From contig NZ_KB907130.1 in the NCBI RefSeq assembly GCF_000381825.1, forward strand, positions 1-64,000: a DNA stretch of 64,000 bases, given 5' to 3'. The notes under the pieces are model-generated. The model saw only the letters and a program-made list of their open reading frames with translations, did not search any database and was not told the origin of the DNA. Position numbers and translations under genes: made by a program. Shown here piece by piece: positions 50,978 through 60,875 of the stretch; position 1 is the stretch's first letter; each line of letters starts with the position of its first letter. The DNA comes from Thioalkalivibrio sp. ALJT (lineage in GTDB: Bacteria; Pseudomonadota; Gammaproteobacteria; Ectothiorhodospirales; Ectothiorhodospiraceae).

Positions 50978-51297
50978 TGGCGAAAATGGCCGTAAATATT
51001 TCGAATAAATCGAATGGTTTGCGCGGCCTGCCGGGCGCGCCGGGACCCGGGCCTTTTTCGGAGCCCGAGAACCAGTCCGCATCGCACCGCAGGCAGGGCG
51101 TCAAGAGTTCGACGTCTGCAGCGATGCGGGACCGTTTGTTCGTGTTCTTGTCGTCGGACTTTTGTTGTTTTGCGTTTACAAGTCCGCGTGCGTGCGATGT
51201 TGTTCAAGGTGGCGTTTTTCTTGCTTCGGATCCCGTCGAATACAGATGAGTGACCCGCGGGCGCCTGACAGGGAGGTCCGGGGTGCGGAGGATCTGA

Positions 51298-52368
51298 ATG
51301 ACCGGGATGCTGGACCGAATTGCCGAAGCCCTGCTGGCGACGCTGCAGGGCATGAGTCCGATGACCGTAATCGGGTTTTTTACGTTGCTGTTGTTCGGGC
51401 TGTTTCTGCTGGCGTTGCTGGCGACTGCGCTGCGGCGGGCGCGCGCCCTGCAGGGGGCGGCGCCGGCGTTGCTGACGACGCTGGGGATTCTCGGGACCTT
51501 CCTGGGGGTCGCCATCGGACTGCTGGACTTTGACTCCGGCCGCGTGGAGGCGAGCATCCCGGCGCTGCTGGAGGGCCTCAAGCTCGCATTTGTCACCAGT
51601 ATCGTGGGCATCCTGCTGTCGGCGTTGCTGCGCCTGGTGCAGGTGCTGGCGCCGGGGCCGGATGCGCAGGCGGGGTCGGCGGCGGTGGACACGACTCAGC
51701 GCGCCCCTCACGCGGGCACTGTGGACCGGACCGAGTGGCTGCACTGGATGGCGCAGCAGCGTGATGCGGCGCTGGCAACGGCGGATGCGGTGAGGCAGCT
51801 CGACCAGCGGCTGGAGGCACGGCTTGATGGGCAGCATCAGGCGTTGCTCGAGGCGCTGGATGCGATGGCCGAGCGCCTGACGGAGTTGAGCAGTACTCAT
51901 CTGGTCGCGGCCCTGGAACGGGTCATCCACGACTTCAACAGCCGCCTGGGCGAGCAGTTCGGGGAAAATTTCCGGCGTCTGGATGCATCAGTGGAGCGCC
52001 TGGTCGAATGGCAGGAGCGCTACCGCGAGCAGATGAACAGTCTGCAGCGGGCCTTCGAGCAGGCACACAGCGGGGTCGAACAGACGGAGCGCACCCTTGA
52101 GCGCATGACCGGGCAGGCCCTGCAGATCACCCGTCACGTCGAGGATCAGGAGGCGACGCTGGCCAGCCTGCGGCGCGAGACCGTCGAGCTGGAGGCCTTG
52201 CTGGGCAGCATTGCCGCATTGCGCGACCGTGCCTCGGAGGCCTTCCCGGCCATGGATGCGCGGCTGGAGGCGATGCTCGAGAGCATCGAAAATGCGGTCC
52301 GGGCAGGGCAGGCGGTACAGAGGCGGCATCGTGCTGCGTCCGCGATCACGGCGGAAGAGACGGTTTGA
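51298..52368 (+). CDS. ZorA/MotA-like proton channel subunit
   Basis: This 356-residue protein has membrane helices at about 20-45, 58-75 and 92-112. The segment LGILGTFLGVAIGLLDFDS and the following IPALLEGLKLAFVTSIVGI match the MotA/TolQ/ExbB/ZorA channel core. Beyond residue 150 it is a long coiled coil (to about 335), as in the cytoplasmic tail of ZorA. ZorA with ZorB forms a peptidoglycan-anchored proton motor in Zorya phage defence; flagellar MotA lacks such a tail. The effector genes zorC, zorD and zorE are missing. ATG at 51298, GGAGG upstream. Confidence 0.8.
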   Translation: MTGMLDRIAEALLATLQGMSPMTVIGFFTLLLFGLFLLALLATALRRARALQGAAPALLTTLGILGTFLGVAIGLLDFDSGRVEASIPALLEGLKLAFVTSIVGILLSALLRLVQVLAPGPDAQAGSAAVDTTQRAPHAGTVDRTEWLHWMAQQRDAALATADAVRQLDQRLEARLDGQHQALLEALDAMAERLTELSSTHLVAALERVIHDFNSRLGEQFGENFRRLDASVERLVEWQERYREQMNSLQRAFEQAHSGVEQTERTLERMTGQALQITRHVEDQEATLASLRRETVELEALLGSIAALRDRASEAFPAMDARLEAMLESIENAVRAGQAVQRRHRAASAITAEETV

Positions 52369-53090
52369 TGATGCCCCGGGTGCTGACAATACGGGGGGGG
52401 CAGCGGGGCGATCCGGGGGGTCCCGAAGCGGATCAGGGTTCGCACTGGCTCGCGGTCGCGGACTTGATGGCGGCACTGATGATGATCTTCCTGTTCCTGG
52501 CGCTGTTGCATATGGTTCAGGTGGAACGCGAGAGTGCCGCGCATACCGAGGTGCGGGACGAGGCTGCGGCGTTGCGCGAGGCGATCTATTCGGTTCTGGA
52601 GGCGGAATTCCGCGAGGACCTTCCGCGCTGGAATGCGGAGCTGGATCGCGCCAGCCTGACGCTGCGTTTTCGTGAACCCGAGGTCCTGTTCGAACGCAGC
52701 TCGGCGCGTATTCAGCCGCGCTTCGAGGCCATCCTGGCGGACTTTATCCCGCGATACGCGGATCAGTTGCGACCGTTTGCGGAGGTGATCCGTGAGGTGC
52801 GGATCGAGGGGCATACCTCCAGTGAGTGGGCCGGTAGCGAGGACGAGCTGGAGTCCTATTTCGGCAATATGGACTTGAGTCAGAGGCGTACGCGGGCGGT
52901 GCTGGAGTATGCCTACCAGCTGGAGCCGCTGCGGGAGGATGAGTGGTTCCGGTCCCGAGTGGCGGCGGTGGGGCTGTCGTCCTCGCGGCGTATCCTGGAC
53001 GCCCGGGGCGAGGAGGATCGAGCAGCCTCGAGGCGTGTCGAGTTCAGCATTCTCACGGATTTCGAGACACGTCTGCTGGGGAAGCAGTGA
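52368..53090 (+). CDS. ZorB/MotB-like OmpA-domain protein
   Basis: This 240-residue protein has one membrane helix (about 30-52) with the proton-carrying Asp in VADLMAALMMIFLFLALLHM, the ZorB/MotB pattern. The C-terminal OmpA-like domain (about 135-235) has VRIEGHTSSEW and MDLSQRRTRAVLEY and would bind peptidoglycan. The start overlaps the ZorA-like stop (TGATG). The last codons (GKQ and stop) lie in the terminal repeat of MITE copy C, so the C-terminus may be shortened or altered. No effector gene follows. Confidence 0.8.
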   Translation: MMPRVLTIRGGQRGDPGGPEADQGSHWLAVADLMAALMMIFLFLALLHMVQVERESAAHTEVRDEAAALREAIYSVLEAEFREDLPRWNAELDRASLTLRFREPEVLFERSSARIQPRFEAILADFIPRYADQLRPFAEVIREVRIEGHTSSEWAGSEDELESYFGNMDLSQRRTRAVLEYAYQLEPLREDEWFRSRVAAVGLSSSRRILDARGEEDRAASRRVEFSILTDFETRLLGKQ

Positions 53091-53255
53091 TTCGGGTGCA
53101 TGCTCGCCGCTGCGTCGCTTTTGGGTAAGAACAGGGTGCGGTGACCACCGGGCAGTCATGCTGCACATGGGAGCGGTAACGCCGTTCCTGCGCCACCACA
53201 GGCGGCCGAGCCCTTTCGGGGGTGGCACTCCAGGTTCCGCGATCCGTTATTTCCT
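53078..53255. repeat. MITE-like repeat, copy C (178 bp, degenerate)
   Basis: The left end GGGAAGCAGTGAT resembles the terminal repeat of copy B and is followed by the shared block CATGCTCGCCGCTGCGTCG. The right end ATCCGTTATTTCCT (53242-53255) is the inverted partner. The core GTCATGCTGCACAT...GGCGGCCGAGCCC is shared, but about 120 bp of the interior is missing. It lies between the ZorB-like gene and glnD. Confidence 0.7.
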
Positions 53256-53272
53256 GGGACAGGCGGTATGGG

Positions 53273-55948
53273 TCAAAGCGCGGCCAGCAGGGCCTCGCGC
53301 AGTGTTTTCTGCTCTGCGCGGGTTAGTGGCTGTCGGCCTGGCCGACTGAGCAGAAAGCTGTCCTCGACCTGTTCCCCGGCGGTGGCGATGCGGGCGGTGC
53401 TGACGTCGATATCCAGGTCCGCCAGGATGTGACCGATGGTGGAAAGCAGGCCGGGCCGGTCCAGTGCACGCAGCCGCATGCGGGTCGCCTGGCCGCTGGG
53501 GGCGGGCTCGAATTCGATGCGGGTGTCGATATCGAAATGCTTCAGCCGGCGCGGTAACTGTCGTGTGACTGGCGTACTGGGACGGTGGGGCTGGCGCAGT
53601 TCCTGATCCAGGGTGGTGCGGATCTCTTCGCAGCGGTAGCCGGCATCGACCGTTTGCCCGCCGCCGCCTTCGAGCACCAGGAAGGTATCCAGGGTGCGAC
53701 CGCCCGCGGTGGTGATGATGCGGGCATCCACGATATCGAGGCCCAGTTGGGTCAGGGTGCTGGTGATGCGGGCGAAGATCTGTGGGTGGTCGTCGGCGTA
53801 GACGAAGATCTCGGTGCTCCCGCGCGAGGTCTTGGGTCGCACCAGGATCAGCGGAAGTTCGGAGGCGGCGGGTGAGAGCAGGGCCTGGCCGTGCCAGGCG
53901 ATCTCGTCGGCGGAATGGCGCAGGAAATATTCGTCGTCCAGTTCGTCCCACAACGCGCGTGCGCGTGCGGTGTCGAACCCCTGACGCTGAAGCTGCTCCA
54001 GGGCCTCGGCACGGGTCTGACTGATCTGTTCTTCCAGGTCGGGCGCGGTGTCCAGACCGCGTTCCAGCACTGTGCGGGCTGCGTGGTACAGGGTCTGCAG
54101 CAGGGAATCCTTCCAGCTGTTCCAGAGCTCCGGGTTGGTCCCGCGGATGTCGGCGATGGTGAGGAGATACAGGAGGTCCAGACGCTCGCGCGTGCGTACC
54201 TCGCGCGCGAAATCGCGCACCACCTCGGGGTCGGAGAGGTCCTTGCGCTGCGCCGTCAGCGACATCAGCAGGTGCGAGCGCACCAGCCATGCGACCGTGG
54301 TGGCATCTGCATCCGACAACCCGTGTTGCTGGCAGAAGTGCAGGGCGTCGTGGGCGCCGAGCTCGGAATGGTCGCCGCCGCGACCCTTGGCAATGTCGTG
54401 AAACAGGGCTGCGAGGACCAGGCGGTCCGGTCGTTCCAGGTCGGCATGGATGCGGCTGGCCAGCGGCTGCTCGTGGGCAAATTCCGGCAATGCCAGGCGC
54501 CGCGCATTGCGCACCACGTTCAGCGTGTGTTCGTCGACGGTGTAGGCGTGAAACAGGTCGTACTGCATGCGGCCGATAATTCGGCCGAAGGCGGGCAGGT
54601 AGTTGCCCAGTACGCCGTAGCGATTCATGCGCCGGAGCTGGCTGGTGATTCCGCGGGGTGCGCGCAGGATGTCCATGAACAGGCCGCGGCACACCGGGTT
54701 GCGCCGGAAGTGGCCGTCGATCAGGTGGCGGTGGGCGCGGATCAGGCGGATGGTGGAGGCGCGTATGCCCTGGATCTCGGGGTGTTCCTGGAGCAGCCGG
54801 AAGACCTCCAGCAGTGCCGGGGGATAGATCATGAAGACCTGGTCGTGGGCGGCCTCCAGGTAGCCGCCACGGGTCTGAAAGCGCTGGTGAATGCGTACCG
54901 GCTCCTGCAGTGACTGCGGGTCGTCGAGGATGGCCTCGTTGAAGTGCTGCAGGAGCAGCTCGTTCAGGCGTTCCAGGTCGTTGATGGTGCGGAAGTAGCG
55001 CTGCATGAACTGTTCGACGGCGCGGTTGTGGTTCTGGTCCACGAAGCCGAAGGTGTTGGCCAGCTGGCGTTGCAGGTCGAACAGCAGCCGATCCTCGCGG
55101 CGGTCGGTCAGCATGTGCAGCGCGAAGCGCACGCGCCAGAGGAAGTTCTGCCCCTCCATCATCTCGCGGAACTCGCCCTCGCGCAGGAAGCCGAGGGAGA
55201 CCAGTTCCTCGATCCGCTCGGCTGCATAGTGGCGCTTGGTGACCCAGCCGATCATCTGAATGTCGCGCAGGCCGCCGGGGCCTTCCTTCACGTTCGGCTC
55301 GAGGCGGTAGGCGGTCTCGCCGAAGCGCCGGTGGCGGGCCTGCTGCTCCGCCAGCTTGGCGGCGTAGAAGCTGCGGGAATCCCAGATCCGGTCCGGTTCG
55401 ATGGCGTTGCGAAAGTCGTTGAACAGGCCCAGATGGCCCGCGAGGTATCGGGCTTCGATAAGGTTGGTGGCGACCGTGATGTCGTCGCGTGCCTCGCGGC
55501 TACAGTCCTCGATGCTGCGAACGCTGTGTCCGACCTCGATGCCGATATCCCAGAGGAAGGTGACAAATTCGCTGATGCGCTCAAAGTAGGCGCGATCGCT
55601 GACACCTTCCATGATGATCTGGATATCGATATCGGAGGCGGGGTGAAGCTCGCCGCGCCCGTAGCCACCAACCGCGACCAGGCAGAGATGGTCGTCGTCC
55701 GCGAGGCCCTTCTGAGCCCAGATCAGTTTGAGCAGTTCGTCGATGCGCCGCGCGTGGCCATGGATCAGGTCGGCGATGGGCATGCCGTCGCGGAAGCCCT
55801 GGTATTGCTGTTCCAGGATGGCCTTGCGGCGGTCTCGGAAAAGGGCAATGTTACCCGGGTTGCGACTGAGGCGCTGGTAGTCGTCGCCCCAGTCCGGGGT
55901 GAAGGCCGGGGTTTCCAGTTCGCCGGAGGTGCTGCCTGCGGGATTCAT
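53273..55948 (-). CDS. glnD: [Protein-PII] uridylyltransferase
   Basis: This 891-residue sensor of glutamine uridylylates and deuridylylates PII proteins. The nucleotidyltransferase motif VGGYGRGELHPASDIDIQII (near 95) holds the catalytic Asp pair. The HD domain is in LAALFHDIAKGRGGDHSELG (near 510). Two C-terminal ACT domains follow (about 705-785 and 815-891; the last starts RMRLRALDRPGLLSTIGHIL). Domain order and length are standard. It follows map by 45 bp on the same strand; map-glnD adjacency is common. Confidence 0.96.
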   Translation of the reverse strand: MNPAGSTSGELETPAFTPDWGDDYQRLSRNPGNIALFRDRRKAILEQQYQGFRDGMPIADLIHGHARRIDELLKLIWAQKGLADDDHLCLVAVGGYGRGELHPASDIDIQIIMEGVSDRAYFERISEFVTFLWDIGIEVGHSVRSIEDCSREARDDITVATNLIEARYLAGHLGLFNDFRNAIEPDRIWDSRSFYAAKLAEQQARHRRFGETAYRLEPNVKEGPGGLRDIQMIGWVTKRHYAAERIEELVSLGFLREGEFREMMEGQNFLWRVRFALHMLTDRREDRLLFDLQRQLANTFGFVDQNHNRAVEQFMQRYFRTINDLERLNELLLQHFNEAILDDPQSLQEPVRIHQRFQTRGGYLEAAHDQVFMIYPPALLEVFRLLQEHPEIQGIRASTIRLIRAHRHLIDGHFRRNPVCRGLFMDILRAPRGITSQLRRMNRYGVLGNYLPAFGRIIGRMQYDLFHAYTVDEHTLNVVRNARRLALPEFAHEQPLASRIHADLERPDRLVLAALFHDIAKGRGGDHSELGAHDALHFCQQHGLSDADATTVAWLVRSHLLMSLTAQRKDLSDPEVVRDFAREVRTRERLDLLYLLTIADIRGTNPELWNSWKDSLLQTLYHAARTVLERGLDTAPDLEEQISQTRAEALEQLQRQGFDTARARALWDELDDEYFLRHSADEIAWHGQALLSPAASELPLILVRPKTSRGSTEIFVYADDHPQIFARITSTLTQLGLDIVDARIITTAGGRTLDTFLVLEGGGGQTVDAGYRCEEIRTTLDQELRQPHRPSTPVTRQLPRRLKHFDIDTRIEFEPAPSGQATRMRLRALDRPGLLSTIGHILADLDIDVSTARIATAGEQVEDSFLLSRPGRQPLTRAEQKTLREALLAAL

Positions 55949-55993
55949 GGGATCTCCTTTAATAGGCAGACGGGTGGACGAACCGGGCAGCGA

Positions 55994-56779
55994 TCAGGCT
56001 GCGATCTCCTGGGGCGGGGTCTCGTCCTTGCGCAGGGTCAGGATCTCGTAGCCGTCGGCGGTGACCAGGATGGTGTGTTCCCACTGGGCGGAGGGGCTGT
56101 GGTCCTTGGTCACGGCGGTCCAGCCATCCGCGAGGATGCGGGTATGCCGGCGACCGGCGTTGATCATCGGTTCGATGGTGAAACACATGCCTTCTTCCAG
56201 CGCCATGCCGGTGCCGGGCTTGCCGTAGTGCAGGACCTGCGGGTCTTCGTGAAAGCCACGGCCGATCCCGTGGCCGCAGAACTCGCGCACCACGGAGCAG
56301 CGCCGGGCTTCGGCGTACTGCTGGATGGCGTGGCCAATGTCCCCCAGCGTGGCGCCCGGGCGCACCTGCTGAATGCCCAGGTACATGCTGGTGCGGGCGA
56401 CGTCGATGACTCGCTGGGCCTGAATGCCGGCCTTGCCGATCACGAACATGCGGCTGGTGTCGCCGTGAAAGCCGTTCTTGATCACGGTGATGTCGATATT
56501 GAGGATATCGCCGTTCTTGAGCTTGCGGTCACCCGGGATACCGTGACAGACCTGATGGTTGACCGAGGTGCAGATCGACTTCGGAAAGCCACGGTAATTG
56601 AGCGGTGCGGGGATGGCGCCCTGGGTGTTCACGATGTAGTCGTGGCAGATCCGGTCCAGTTCCCCGGTCGTTATGCCGGCCTGGACATGGGGCTCGATCA
56701 TCTCGAGCACTTCGGCGGCCAGGCGTCCGGCGACGCGCATGTGGTCGATCTCTTCGGGGGTCTTGATGGAAACGGACAT
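55994..56779 (-). CDS. map: Methionine aminopeptidase
   Basis: This 261-residue type I enzyme removes the initiator Met from nascent proteins. Metal ligands are visible: Asp pair in LNIDITVIKNGFHGDTSRMF, His in EFCGHGIGRGFHEDPQ and Glu in FTIEPM. Substrate-binding His is in SVNHQVCHG. Length matches E. coli Map. It is divergent from rpsB, a classic arrangement, and followed by glnD. Confidence 0.97.
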   Translation of the reverse strand: MSVSIKTPEEIDHMRVAGRLAAEVLEMIEPHVQAGITTGELDRICHDYIVNTQGAIPAPLNYRGFPKSICTSVNHQVCHGIPGDRKLKNGDILNIDITVIKNGFHGDTSRMFVIGKAGIQAQRVIDVARTSMYLGIQQVRPGATLGDIGHAIQQYAEARRCSVVREFCGHGIGRGFHEDPQVLHYGKPGTGMALEEGMCFTIEPMINAGRRHTRILADGWTAVTKDHSPSAQWEHTILVTADGYEILTLRKDETPPQEIAA

Positions 56780-56816
56780 GAGGGCTCCCGCCGCGGCGCC
56801 CTGAGGGCCTCGGCGT

Positions 56817-56846
56817 TTGGTTCGAATCAGGGTCCTATGCTATAAA
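56817..56846 (+). promoter_or_regulatory. Probable promoter of rpsB-tsf
   Basis: TTGGTT (56817-56822) and TATAAA (56841-56846) are 18 bp apart. About 170 bases of leader follow before the rpsB ATG, long enough for the S2-responsive autoregulation known for rpsB; I cannot confirm the RNA fold by eye. Confidence 0.55.
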
Positions 56847-57024
56847 GCGCGCGCCTCGCTGGCAATTCGGCGGGGCCGGAAGCGGCCTTCAAGCGGGGCA
56901 GTTTCCGAAAACCTAAACCACACATGCATCGACACGGTCTGTCGGGTGCCCGTCTGCGAAGGTTTTTCGCTGCGGGTTTCAGGTCGGGATGCGTGGAGGC
57001 TCAACCCGTTACAGGAGAAATTTC

Positions 57025-57798
57025 ATGTCCCTCGTGACTATGCGACAGATGCTGGAGGCCGGTGTGCACTTCGGCCACCAGACGCGCTACTGGCATCCCA
57101 AGATGGCCCCGTACATCTTTGGCGAGCGCAACAAGATTCATATCATCAACCTCGAGAAGTCCCTGCCGATGTTCAACGATGCGTTGAACTTTCTGGGCAA
57201 GGTGGCTGCCGACGGCGGCCAGATCCTGTTCGTCGGGACCAAGCGTTCGGCCCGCGATGTGGTGGCCGAAGAGGCGCAGCGCTGCGGCATGCCGCACGTG
57301 AGCCACCGCTGGTTGGGCGGCATGCTGACCAACTTCAACACGGTCAAGCAGTCGATCAAACGCCTGAAGGACCTCGAGACGATGGATGCTGACGGCAGCT
57401 TCCAGGTGCTCAACAAGCGCGAGGCCCTGAGCCGTCGCCGCGAAAAGGAAAAGCTGGATCGCAGCCTGGGTGGTATCAAGGACATGAACCGCATGCCCGA
57501 CGCGATGTTTGTGATCGACGTTGGTTACGAGAAGATCGCCGTGGCGGAGGCGAAGAAGCGCGGCATCCCGGTGGTTGCGGTGGTGGATTCGAACCATTCG
57601 CCGGAAGGCGTGGATTACGTGATCCCCGGCAACGACGATGCGATGCGCGCGATCCAGCTCTATGTGGCTGCGATCTCCGACACCATCAATGAGGCCAAGG
57701 GTGCGGTGACGACCGGTGGCATGGGCGAGGATTCGTTCGCCGAGCCGGCCGCCGCCAGCGGCGCAGCCGAGACGGCAGCGCCCGCCAACCCCGCTTGA
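57025..57798 (+). CDS. rpsB: 30S ribosomal protein S2
   Basis: This 257-residue protein has standard S2 motifs: [45 protein letters not shown] and [17 protein letters not shown]. The C-terminal ~25 residues are Ala/Glu-rich. The ATG at 57025 has AGGAGA upstream; longer frames are rejected because S2 begins here. tsf follows after a hairpin. Confidence 0.98.
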   Translation: MSLVTMRQMLEAGVHFGHQTRYWHPKMAPYIFGERNKIHIINLEKSLPMFNDALNFLGKVAADGGQILFVGTKRSARDVVAEEAQRCGMPHVSHRWLGGMLTNFNTVKQSIKRLKDLETMDADGSFQVLNKREALSRRREKEKLDRSLGGIKDMNRMPDAMFVIDVGYEKIAVAEAKKRGIPVVAVVDSNHSPEGVDYVIPGNDDAMRAIQLYVAAISDTINEAKGAVTTGGMGEDSFAEPAAASGAAETAAPANPA

Positions 57799-57804
57799 TA
57801 ACCG

Positions 57805-57834
57805 GGGCCGGCTGCCCGTTGGGGCGGCCGGCCC
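57805..57834 (+). terminator. rpsB-tsf intergenic hairpin
   Basis: GGGCCGGC-T-GCCC pairs with GGGC-G-GCCGGCCC around GTTG. There is no T run, so it is more likely an attenuator or processing hairpin lowering tsf relative to rpsB than a full terminator. Confidence 0.5.
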
Positions 57835-57861
57835 GAGCACGAATTTCAGGAGCAAGCAACG

Positions 57862-58731
57862 ATGCAGATTACTGCTGCACAAGTTAAAGAACTGCGCGAG
57901 CGTACTGGCGCCGGCATGATGGAGTGCAAGAAGGCGTTGACCGAGACCGGCGGCGACCTGGAGGCGGCCATCGAGGCGATGCGCAAGTCCGGCATGGCGA
58001 AGGCCGACAAAAAGGCCGATCGCGTTGCGGCCGAGGGCCGGGTCGAGATCGCGAGCGACGGCTCGCGTGCGGTGATCGTCGAGATCAACTGCGAAACCGA
58101 CTTTGTCGGCAATGATGACAACTTCCGGGCGTTCGCAACGAATTGCGCGCAGGCAGCGCTGTCCTCCGCGGCCGAGTCGGTCGAGGATCTGATGGCCGAG
58201 ACGGTCGATGGTCAGACCCTGGAAGAACAGCGTACCCAGCTGGTCGCGAAGGTTGGTGAGAATGTCCAGGTGCGTCGTTTCCAGCGCATGAGCGTTGAGG
58301 GCGCCTTCGGTGCCTATCAGCATGGCGCGCGCATTGGCGTACTCGTGGGCCTGAATGGCGGCGACGAGGCTCTGGCCAAGGACGTGGCCATGCACATTGC
58401 GGCCAGCCAGCCGGTCTGCGTGGATGAAAGCGAGGTCCCGAGCGAGATGCTCGACAAGGAACGCGCGATTTTCAAGGCACAGGCCGAAGAATCCGGTAAG
58501 CCGGAGAACATCATCGAGAAGATGATCGAAGGCCGCATTCGCAAGTACCTCGCCGAGATCACCCTGGTCGGCCAGCCCTTCGTGAAGGACCCGGATCAGA
58601 CGGTCGGCAAGCTGCTGGAGTCCAGCGGTGCATCCGTGGCCGGTTTCATCCGCTATGAAGTGGGCGAAGGGATCGAGAAGAAGACCGAGAACTTCGCGGA
58701 AGAGGTCATGGCGCAGGCACGCGGCGCCTGA
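57862..58731 (+). CDS. tsf: Elongation factor Ts
   Basis: This 289-residue nucleotide exchange factor reloads EF-Tu with GTP. The N-terminal UBA-like region reads [19 protein letters not shown], and the core has [10 protein letters not shown] and the subdomain [10 protein letters not shown]. Length is typical (E. coli 283). AGGAGCAAGCAACG precedes the ATG. Confidence 0.98.
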   Translation: MQITAAQVKELRERTGAGMMECKKALTETGGDLEAAIEAMRKSGMAKADKKADRVAAEGRVEIASDGSRAVIVEINCETDFVGNDDNFRAFATNCAQAALSSAAESVEDLMAETVDGQTLEEQRTQLVAKVGENVQVRRFQRMSVEGAFGAYQHGARIGVLVGLNGGDEALAKDVAMHIAASQPVCVDESEVPSEMLDKERAIFKAQAEESGKPENIIEKMIEGRIRKYLAEITLVGQPFVKDPDQTVGKLLESSGASVAGFIRYEVGEGIEKKTENFAEEVMAQARGA

Positions 58732-58751
58732 CCCGAAGCACGACCCCGGGG

Positions 58752-58773
58752 CGGCCGCTGGATGCGGCCGTTT
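58752..58773 (+). terminator. Weak hairpin after tsf
   Basis: CGGCCGC pairs with GCGGCCG around TGGAT and is followed by TTT only. It could partially end the rpsB-tsf transcript before pyrH. Confidence 0.4.
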
Positions 58774-58837
58774 CCGGATGTACGGGCCAGAATTGACTGG
58801 CAAGCGAGAATAACCGAGCCCGAGATCAAGGAACCCC

Positions 58838-59575
58838 ATGAATCAGGACAGCCAGCCCGCATTTCGGCGCATCCTTTTGAAGTTGAGCGGGGAGGCCCTG
58901 ATGGGCCAGGAATCCTACGGGGTCGACCCGGGCGTTCTGGCGCAGGTTGCCGAAGAGGTCTCGGAGCTCTCCCGCATGGGGGTTGAGGTCGGCATCGTGA
59001 TCGGTGGCGGCAACATCTTCCGTGGTGCAGGGCTGGCGCAGGGCGGCATGGACCGCGTCACCGGCGACCATATGGGTATGCTGGCGACGGTCATCAATGC
59101 CCTGGCACTGCAGGACGCGATCGAACGGGCCGGCCGTTTCTCTCGGGTCATGTCCGCGATCCGCATCAATCAGGTCTGCGAGGACTACATCCGTCGCCGG
59201 GCGGTACGCCATCTGGAAAAGGGGCGTATCGTGGTCTTTGCAGCCGGGACCGGCAACCCGTTTTTCACCACCGATTCGGCGGCCAGTCTGCGCGCGATCG
59301 AGATCAATGCCGATATCATGATCAAGGCCACCAAGGTCGATGGCGTGTACGACGCGGATCCGATGAAAAGCGAGGCTGCCCGTCGCTATGAGCGGTTGAC
59401 GTTCGACGAAGCCCTGACCCGGCGTCTCGGCGTAATGGACACCACCGCCCTGGTGATGTGCCGTGATAACGGTCTGCCGATCCGGGTAATGAACATGTTT
59501 TCCAGGGGTGACCTGAGGCGGCTCGTGATGGGCGAGCCGGTCGGAACCCTGGTTGAGGGATCCAGTAATGAGTGA
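58838..59575 (+). CDS. pyrH: UMP kinase
   Basis: This 245-residue kinase phosphorylates UMP to UDP. It has [22 protein letters not shown], the effector region [16 protein letters not shown] and the ATP site [15 protein letters not shown]. Length matches E. coli PyrH (241). It overlaps frr by eight bases, so pyrH-frr are coupled. Confidence 0.97.
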   Translation: MNQDSQPAFRRILLKLSGEALMGQESYGVDPGVLAQVAEEVSELSRMGVEVGIVIGGGNIFRGAGLAQGGMDRVTGDHMGMLATVINALALQDAIERAGRFSRVMSAIRINQVCEDYIRRRAVRHLEKGRIVVFAAGTGNPFFTTDSAASLRAIEINADIMIKATKVDGVYDADPMKSEAARRYERLTFDEALTRRLGVMDTTALVMCRDNGLPIRVMNMFSRGDLRRLVMGEPVGTLVEGSSNE

Positions 59576-60125
59576 CGCCACCATCAAGGATGCGCGCGAG
59601 CGCATGGACAAGAGCCTGGAAGCGCTGCGCAACGAGCTTGCGAAGATCCGGACCGGACGCGCCCACCCGGCGCTGCTCGAACATGTGCATGTCGAGTACT
59701 ACGGTTCGGACGTGCCGATCAATCAGGTCGCGAACATCAACGCGGAGGATGCGCGCACCCTGACCGTCGTGCCCTACGAGAAAGATATGGTGGGCAAGGT
59801 CGAGAAGGCGATCATGACCTCCGATCTGGGCCTGAATCCGGCCAGTATGGGCACGGTCATTCGGGTTCCGCTCCCGGCGTTGACCGAGGAGCGCCGGCGT
59901 GACCTGGTCAAGGTGGTAAAGGCCGAAGCCGAGAATGCCCGTGTCGCGGTCCGGAACATCCGTCGTGACGCGAACACGGCATTCAAGCAGCTCGTCAAGG
60001 ACAAGGAGATCTCCGAGGACGACGAGCGCAAGGCGCAGGATCAGGTCCAGAAGCTGACCGACGATCACGTTGCCCGGATCGACGCCATGCTGGCGGAAAA
60101 GGAAGCCGAGCTGATGGAAGTCTGA
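59568..60125 (+). CDS. frr: Ribosome recycling factor
   Basis: This 185-residue factor splits ribosomes after termination together with EF-G. Typical motifs are [46 protein letters not shown] and NIRRDAN. Length equals E. coli Frr. The ATG at 59568 overlaps the pyrH stop. Confidence 0.97.
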   Translation: MSDATIKDARERMDKSLEALRNELAKIRTGRAHPALLEHVHVEYYGSDVPINQVANINAEDARTLTVVPYEKDMVGKVEKAIMTSDLGLNPASMGTVIRVPLPALTEERRRDLVKVVKAEAENARVAVRNIRRDANTAFKQLVKDKEISEDDERKAQDQVQKLTDDHVARIDAMLAEKEAELMEV

Positions 60126-60137
60126 CCGGCTCCCCCT

Positions 60138-60875
60138 ATGCCGGTTATCCGCATAACCCCGCAGACGCTCCCCGCGCACGTGGCCATCATCATGGATGGC
60201 AACGGTCGTTGGGCCGAGGCCCGTGGTCAGCAGCGCGCAGCGGGTCATCGTGCGGGGCTGGAGGCCACGCGTCTGGCGGTACGCTTCTTTGCCGAGCAGG
60301 GCGTGGATGCCCTGACCCTGTTTGCCTTCAGCAGCGAGAACTGGGGGCGTCCGCAGGAAGAGGTGGAAGCACTCTTCGAACTCTTTGTCTCCGCGATCGA
60401 GGCGGAACTGCCGGAGCTGGTGGAAGGCGGCATCGTCCTGCGTTTTATCGGCGATCGCGCGAGTTTCCCGTCGGATCTTCAATCCCGCATGCGCGAGGCC
60501 GAGCAGGCCTCGGCCGCCAATGATGGCATGTGCCTGGTGGTGGCCCTGGGTTATGGCGGGCGCTGGGATGTGATGCAGGCCGCGCGGCGCTGGGTGGCGG
60601 ACGGAGCGGCCGAGAGTGAAGATCCGGAAGGTACCTTCGAGGACTACCTGAGTACCGCCGGGCTGCCGGACGTCGATCTCCTGATCCGTACGGGAGGGGA
60701 ACACCGGATCAGCAATTTCCTTCTGTGGCAGGCGGCATACGCCGAGCTGCTGTTCATCGATACCTTCTGGCCGGATGTGACGGCGGAGGAACTGAAACAG
60801 GGTTTGGCCTGGTATGCCAGCCGCCAACGCCGGTTCGGGCGGGTCATGCCGCGTGAGGGAGGCGGCCATGCTTAG
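60138..60875 (+). CDS. uppS: Undecaprenyl diphosphate synthase
   Basis: This 245-residue cis-prenyltransferase makes C55 undecaprenyl diphosphate for cell-wall synthesis. It has IIMDGNGRWAEARG (catalytic Asp and Arg), FAFSSENWGRP and the C-terminal DLLIRTGGEHRISNF. It starts 12 bp after frr and overlaps cdsA by eight bases. Confidence 0.96.
   Translation: MPVIRITPQTLPAHVAIIMDGNGRWAEARGQQRAAGHRAGLEATRLAVRFFAEQGVDALTLFAFSSENWGRPQEEVEALFELFVSAIEAELPELVEGGIVLRFIGDRASFPSDLQSRMREAEQASAANDGMCLVVALGYGGRWDVMQAARRWVADGAAESEDPEGTFEDYLSTAGLPDVDLLIRTGGEHRISNFLLWQAAYAELLFIDTFWPDVTAEELKQGLAWYASRQRRFGRVMPREGGGHA

Noticed and set aside
51298-53090. Complete Zorya defence system
   Set aside because: Only ZorA- and ZorB-like genes are present; no ZorC, ZorD or ZorE candidate is in the window.
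54944-56845. A 633-codon open frame on the plus strand
   Set aside because: It runs antisense to glnD and map, both clear genes.
57001-58839. A 612-codon open frame on the minus strand
   Set aside because: It is antisense to rpsB and tsf, two certain genes.
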